From the NCBI GenBank assembly GCA_946621635.1, contig CAMOOR010000068.1, positions 1 through 8,825 on the forward strand: 8,825 nt of DNA, read 5' to 3'. The translations under genes were made by a program, and so were the position numbers. The stretch comes from Colimorpha sp002372855. Its GTDB lineage: Bacteria; Bacteroidota; Bacteroidia; Bacteroidales; P3. The stretch's first letter is position 1. Every line of letters starts with the position of its first letter. Shown piece by piece: positions 5,485-8,825 of this stretch. The notes beneath the pieces were generated by a model. That model worked only from the letters and a program-made list of their open reading frames with translations. It was not told where the DNA came from and made no database searches.

Positions 5485-6990
5485 CTATTGTTTCGTCTCC
5501 GCCAGGATCTTCTCGCCCTTTTCGATGGCTTCCTCGATGGTACCGACCATGAGGAAGGCCTGCTCGGGCAGGTAGTCCACGTCGCCGTTGAGGATCATGT
5601 TGAAGCCCTTGATGGTGTCGTCGATGTTGACGAAGCGACCCTCCAGGCCGGTGAAGGCCTCGGCCACGAAGAAGGGCTGCGAGAGGAAGCGCTGCACGCG
5701 GCGGGCACGGCTGACGACGAGCTTGTCCTGCTCGCCGAGTTCCTCCATGCCGAGGATGGCGATGATGTCCTGCAGCTCGTTGTAGCGCTGGAGCATCATC
5801 TTCACGCGCTGGGCGGTCTCGTAGTGCTCTTCGCCGACCACGTCGGGCGAGAGGATGCGCGAGGTGGACTCCAGGGGGTCGACGGCGGGATAGATGCCCA
5901 GCTCCGTAATCTTACGGCTGAGCACCGTCTGGGCGTCGAGGTGGGCGAAGGTGGTGGCGGGGGCGGGGTCGGTGAGGTCGTCGGCGGGCACGTAGACGGC
6001 CTGCACCGAGGTGATGGAGCCGCGCTTGGTGGAGGTGATGCGCTCCTGCATCAGACCCATCTCGGTGGCCAGCGTGGGCTGGTAGCCCACGGCGGAGGGC
6101 ATACGGCCCAGCAGGGCGCTGACCTCGGATCCGGCCTGCGTGAAACGGAAGATATTGTCGATGAAGAGCAGGATGTCGCGGCCGCCGGTCTTCTCGTCGC
6201 CGTCGCGGTAGTACTCGGCCAGCGTCAGGCCGGCCAGGGCCACGCGGGCGCGGGCACCGGGGGTCTCGTTCATCTGGCCGAAGACCATGGTGCACTTCGA
6301 GTCCTTCAGGGCCTCTTTGTCAATCTTGCTGAGGTCCCAGCTGCCCTCTTCCATGCTCTTCTTGAACTCGTCGCCGTATTTGATAACGCCGGCCTCGATC
6401 ATCTCGCGCAGCAGGTCGTTACCCTCGCGGGTACGCTCGCCGACGCCGGTGAAGACGCTCATACCGGAGTATTTCTTTGCAATGTTGTTGATAAGTTCCT
6501 GGATAAGTACCGTCTTGCCCACGCCGGCACCGCCGAAGAGGCCGATTTTGCCGCCCTTGAGGAAGGGCTGGATGAGGTCGATGACCTTGATGCCGGTGTA
6601 GAGGATTTCCTGGCTGGTGGAAAGGCTTTCGAACTTCGGCGGCTCGCGGTGGATGCTGTAGCGCTTCTCGGTCTTGGGGGCGGGCATGCCGTCGATGGTC
6701 TCGCCGATGACGTTGAACAGGCGTCCGTTGATGTCCTCGCCCACGGGCATCGAGATGGGGCCGCCGAGGGACAGCACCTCCATGCCGCGCTCGAGGCCGT
6801 CGGTGGAGTCCATGGCGATGCAGCGCATGGTGTCCTCTCCGATGTCCTGCTGACATTCGAGGATGATGGTTGTACCGTCGGGGCGCTTCACGCTCAGAGC
6901 GGTGTAGATGTCGGGAAGAGCTTCGCCGTCAGGGAACGTCACGTCCACCACGGCGCCAATGATTTGCGATATTTTACCTTTCAGTTCCAT
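5485..6990 (-). CDS. atpD: ATP synthase F1 beta subunit
   Basis: Catalytic subunit of the F1 head, 501 residues, acting on the cytoplasmic side of the membrane. The order is an N-terminal beta-barrel (about 1-85), the nucleotide-binding domain with Walker A GGAGVGKT (153-160), GERTREGND (184-192, catalytic glutamate), Walker B LLFIDN (274-279) and the ALLGRMPSAVGYQPTLATEMG hinge (292-312), then the C-terminal helical domain with EELGEQD (436-442), where many homologues read DELSEED. An insertion of about 25 charged residues (206-232, including KSMEEGSWDLSKIDKE) is characteristic of Bacteroidetes beta subunits. The start at ATG 6990 gives the normal MxLKGKISQIIGAVVDV opening. A promoter lies 42 bases upstream. 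atpC follows, but the other ATP synthase genes are not here. The gene is about 75% GC in a sampled 60-base stretch (6181-6240). Confidence 0.97.
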   Translation of the reverse strand: MELKGKISQIIGAVVDVTFPDGEALPDIYTALSVKRPDGTTIILECQQDIGEDTMRCIAMDSTDGLERGMEVLSLGGPISMPVGEDINGRLFNVIGETIDGMPAPKTEKRYSIHREPPKFESLSTSQEILYTGIKVIDLIQPFLKGGKIGLFGGAGVGKTVLIQELINNIAKKYSGMSVFTGVGERTREGNDLLREMIEAGVIKYGDEFKKSMEEGSWDLSKIDKEALKDSKCTMVFGQMNETPGARARVALAGLTLAEYYRDGDEKTGGRDILLFIDNIFRFTQAGSEVSALLGRMPSAVGYQPTLATEMGLMQERITSTKRGSITSVQAVYVPADDLTDPAPATTFAHLDAQTVLSRKITELGIYPAVDPLESTSRILSPDVVGEEHYETAQRVKMMLQRYNELQDIIAILGMEELGEQDKLVVSRARRVQRFLSQPFFVAEAFTGLEGRFVNIDDTIKGFNMILNGDVDYLPEQAFLMVGTIEEAIEKGEKILAETKQ

Positions 6991-7023
6991 ATACTATATT
7001 ATATGCATAAATGATTACAAAAA

Positions 7024-7063
7024 TTGCGGTGCAAAGATACGAAAAATTTTCTTTGCACCGCAA
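7024..7063. promoter_or_regulatory. Perfect 13-bp inverted repeat spanning the atpD promoter
   Basis: TTGCGGTGCAAAG (7024-7036) is perfectly complementary to CTTTGCACCGCAA (7051-7063), with a 14-base A/T-rich centre. One arm covers the -7 element and likely transcription start of atpD; the other touches the -33 element. The arms are about 27 bases apart centre to centre. This could be an operator for a dimeric regulator or a structure at the 5' end. No regulator is identified in the window. Confidence 0.65.
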
Positions 7064-7064
7064 A
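7032..7064 (-). promoter_or_regulatory. Bacteroidetes-type promoter of atpD
   Basis: On the minus strand TTTG (7064-7061) and TATCTTTG (7039-7032) match the -33 and -7 elements of the Bacteroidetes primary promoter, with 21 bases between them. Transcription should start near 7025-7027, giving a leader of about 35 bases before ATG 6990. No Shine-Dalgarno sequence is seen in the A/T-rich leader. Confidence 0.75.
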
Positions 7065-7161
7065 ATTTTTTATATAAGAGCCTTTTTTTAACAATTCATG
7101 AGGCTGATGTGCTACCCGAGGCCGTGAAATGTCTTATTTATTACTGTGTCATCCCGAAAGG

Positions 7162-7320
7162 CCCTTTCGCAACCTGCGAAACCTTGTTTCATTTTCAAAA
7201 CACCCTTTTGCACCCCCGCAAAACCTTGTTTCAATTTCAAAACCCACTTTCGCAACCCGCGACACCCCTTTTCAAAACCATTTGGCCCCATTGCAGCATT
7301 ACATCGGCCGTTTTCAAAAC
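7162..7320. repeat. Degenerate tandem repeat of about 42 bp
   Basis: CTTTCGC or its variant starts units at 7164, 7205 and 7247, each leading to TTTCAAAAC at 7193, 7235, 7270 and 7312 (intervals 42, 35 and 42). Units 1 and 2 also share AACCTTGTTTCA. Unit 1 contains the hairpin TTTCGCA-ACC-TGCGAAA (7165-7181) and unit 2 its counterpart TTTTGC...GCAAAA (7206-7223); in unit 3 the stem is partly lost. A further hairpin CGAAAG-GCC-CTTTCG (7155-7169) precedes unit 1. The block lies between the TonB-C-like gene and atpD. Bases 7065-7161 hold a T-rich stretch at 7081-7089 and no gene that I can support. Confidence 0.65.
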
Positions 7321-7345
7321 CGATTGGGGACTTTCAGCACTCTTT

Positions 7346-8587
7346 TCAATAGCTACTTTTTTCTATTTCATAAATAATTGCAACCGTTCCCACCTGTTCT
7401 TCGGGAGCATTTTCGTCCGCACTAAATCTAGCATTTTGTATAGCTTCCCGTGTTGCTGCAATCAACGCTTCATCTGTCGTCGTAGAGCCTTCTGCAGGAC
7501 ATTCTTCCTTCAACACCCTCCCATTCCTATCCACCCACACCTTAACTATAACTTTTCCCTGTACACCGTTGATGTCACCATTTAATTGAGGGGTTGGAAT
7601 CATAACATGCCTTCCATAAAACTTGGCTTGTCTTTTTATTGTTATTGTTTCTCTCCGTATTTTACCGTCAATAATTGAAACACTCGTGGATTGTGATTCA
7701 TACCATCCCACAGTATTATCAAACGATGTAGTATCAGTTGTGGCATTAATCACATCTTCTTTTTCAGGTGTTTTGATTTGTATTTTCTCACACGGCAAAA
7801 GTTTTACATCGAATGTGGCTTCATACGGGGCTTTGTTATGCCATTTAATCTGTGCAATACATCCGCATTCCATTTTATCATTGAGGAAATAGAATTTGAA
7901 TGCTTTGTCATCAACTCTCTCAATCTTGTAAAGGTACGACAGGTCGTTTCTGTGTTCTGCTTTCAATCTGTCAATATAACCACTGGCCACCTCATTCACT
8001 TTTTTGAGTTCATATTTCAACATCTTTAATGCAGCGTTGCCAGCCATATCCTTTGCACGTCTATATCGTCCGTAATTTTTTTCGGCGTAGGCTCTCATAA
8101 GTTCAGCATCAGCATCATCAACCATCTTCTTGCATTTCTTATAGTCGGCATCTAAATTATTCGTTATTCCAAATATCAACTTCAACGCCAAAAGGTCTTC
8201 TTTTGAGGCAGAATTGATATTGTATTTATTGGCAAGGAAATCTCGCTTACAAATCTCCAAAAGAATTTGCTCTGCTAAATTGTTTAGGTCATAATCGTCA
8301 ATATTAATTATATTTCCAACTCTCACTAATACACCTTTGTTGTTGTATGCATTAGCGTCATTATAACCGATTCCATCCCTATAATCGTTGATGAAGCGGT
8401 ATTGTGGATGAGATGGATGGTATAAGTATTCAATTGGCTCTACAAAGTAATCGGTTGCACTCTTCATAGAATCAGTTATCGCCCATTCCCATCCTTTTGA
8501 TTGCTGTTCCTCACTTGACAACACGCTTTGTGCCATTGCTGACGTGCTGAATATGGCATAGACCACAAACAATATTGCTTTGTTCAT
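7346..8587 (-). CDS. Secreted protein of unknown function with a TonB C-terminal-like domain
   Basis: The 413-residue product has a signal peptide (MNKAILFVVYAIFSTSAMA, likely cut before Gln20) and no later membrane segment, so it should be periplasmic or secreted. Residues 20-320 are not a family I recognise. They hold a Tyr/Asn/Asp-rich part (about 40-100), a helical, charged part (about 100-215) and a beta-rich part with a CGC pair (241-243). Residues 335-410 resemble the TonB C-terminal fold: PQLNGDINGVQGKVIVKVWV, DRNGRVL, then an Ala-rich helix and a final strand VAIIYEIE. TonB-C-like domains occur in many Bacteroidetes envelope proteins that are not true TonB; this one lacks the N-terminal membrane anchor and proline-rich linker. 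It is far more AT-rich than its neighbours (35% GC in the sampled bases 8161-8220), which hints at horizontal acquisition. The stop lies next to the 42-bp repeat block. Confidence 0.7.
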   Translation of the reverse strand: MNKAILFVVYAIFSTSAMAQSVLSSEEQQSKGWEWAITDSMKSATDYFVEPIEYLYHPSHPQYRFINDYRDGIGYNDANAYNNKGVLVRVGNIINIDDYDLNNLAEQILLEICKRDFLANKYNINSASKEDLLALKLIFGITNNLDADYKKCKKMVDDADAELMRAYAEKNYGRYRRAKDMAGNAALKMLKYELKKVNEVASGYIDRLKAEHRNDLSYLYKIERVDDKAFKFYFLNDKMECGCIAQIKWHNKAPYEATFDVKLLPCEKIQIKTPEKEDVINATTDTTSFDNTVGWYESQSTSVSIIDGKIRRETITIKRQAKFYGRHVMIPTPQLNGDINGVQGKVIVKVWVDRNGRVLKEECPAEGSTTTDEALIAATREAIQNARFSADENAPEEQVGTVAIIYEIEKSSY

Positions 8588-8825
8588 TTTGAATATGTTT
8601 TAGAGATTACAAAACCATCCCGCCCCGCCACAACATTGCGGCAGAGAGAGGCAAATGAATTAAAAACAAAGAGGAAAGCCTCCCGGCGATTACTTGTGCA
8701 ATTCGTGGGGGAAAAAACAGCGAGTTAAAATATAAACTTTCATCCGTTTTTTCCTGTTTTGTCCGTCAGTCTACGGAAGTCCGATAACTTTATCAACTGC
8801 GTGTTTTTGTGCTGGCCGAGGACGA
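8588..8825. other. Right-edge region without a supportable gene
   Basis: This 238-base stretch lies upstream of the TonB-C-like gene. I find no exact TAnnTTTG element for it; TTCATTTG on the minus strand near 8656 has one mismatch. A short GAGG-CTTT-CCTC hairpin followed by TTTGTTTTT on the minus strand (about 8682 down to 8662) could end a transcript entering from the right. One minus-strand frame is open from the edge to a TGA at 8740-8742 and could be the last 27 codons of such a gene. Two other frames also remain open for some distance, so no CDS is called. GC-rich sequence resumes at 8809-8825. Confidence 0.4.

Noticed and set aside
5185..7014. A 609-codon open frame on the plus strand opposite atpC and atpD
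   Set aside because: It lies antisense to two certain ATP synthase genes and is low complexity. Its GLIGLIGLI stretch is just the nonamer repeat read in frame.
7162..7320. CRISPR array
   Set aside because: The whole unit repeats degenerately, without constant repeats separated by unique equal-length spacers, and no cas gene is near.
7129..7377. An 82-codon open frame across the 42-bp repeats
   Set aside because: The 14-residue periodicity follows from a 42-base unit. There is no start context, and the end runs antisense into the TonB-C-like gene.
8740..8825. Partial minus-strand CDS entering from the right edge (27 codons to TGA)
   Set aside because: Only 27 codons are visible, two other frames are also open for part of the stretch, and no family is recognisable.

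Overview
The window looks like chromosomal DNA from a GC-rich member of the Bacteroidales (Bacteroidota). The signs are two promoters with the Bacteroidetes TTTG / TAnnTTTG architecture, start codons without Shine-Dalgarno sequences, an F1 beta subunit with the roughly 25-residue insertion usual in this phylum, a very short F1 epsilon subunit, a Bacteroidetes-style LpxH and an EnvC-like coiled-coil protein. I cannot assign a genus.

Left part, plus strand. After a G-rich upstream stretch and a good promoter come a pyrophosphate-type phosphofructokinase (168-1397), a terminator-like hairpin, an EnvC-like murein hydrolase activator (1486-2706) and LpxH (2694-3446), which overlaps envC by 13 bases. 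The last two both serve the cell envelope: septal peptidoglycan splitting and lipid A synthesis. A strong hairpin at 3459-3480 separates this group from the genes arriving on the other strand.

Right part, minus strand. Read right to left, there is an AT-rich gene for a secreted protein with a TonB-C-like end (8587-7346), a 355-base spacer with degenerate 42-bp repeats and a palindromic promoter, then atpD (6990-5485), atpC (5427-5191) and a lipoprotein of the peptide-binding SBP family 5 (5194-3626). atpC and the SBP gene overlap by ATGA, so atpD, atpC and the SBP gene probably form one operon. No other ATP synthase gene is in the window, and the atp run ends in a transporter-type lipoprotein.

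The most unusual thread is not a gene. Three separate places (1407-1527, 3548-3637, 5429-5481) carry short degenerate tandem repeats with a 9-base period but different unit sequences. Each abuts or enters a gene: the EnvC signal peptide, the SBP stop codon and the atpC start codon. At the first, direct and inverted copies can form competing hairpins. Other points of interest are the perfect 13-bp inverted repeat spanning the atpD promoter and the 42-bp repeats whose first two units contain a compensated hairpin. I found no CRISPR array, transposase, tRNA or rRNA, and no coding system that is clearly new.
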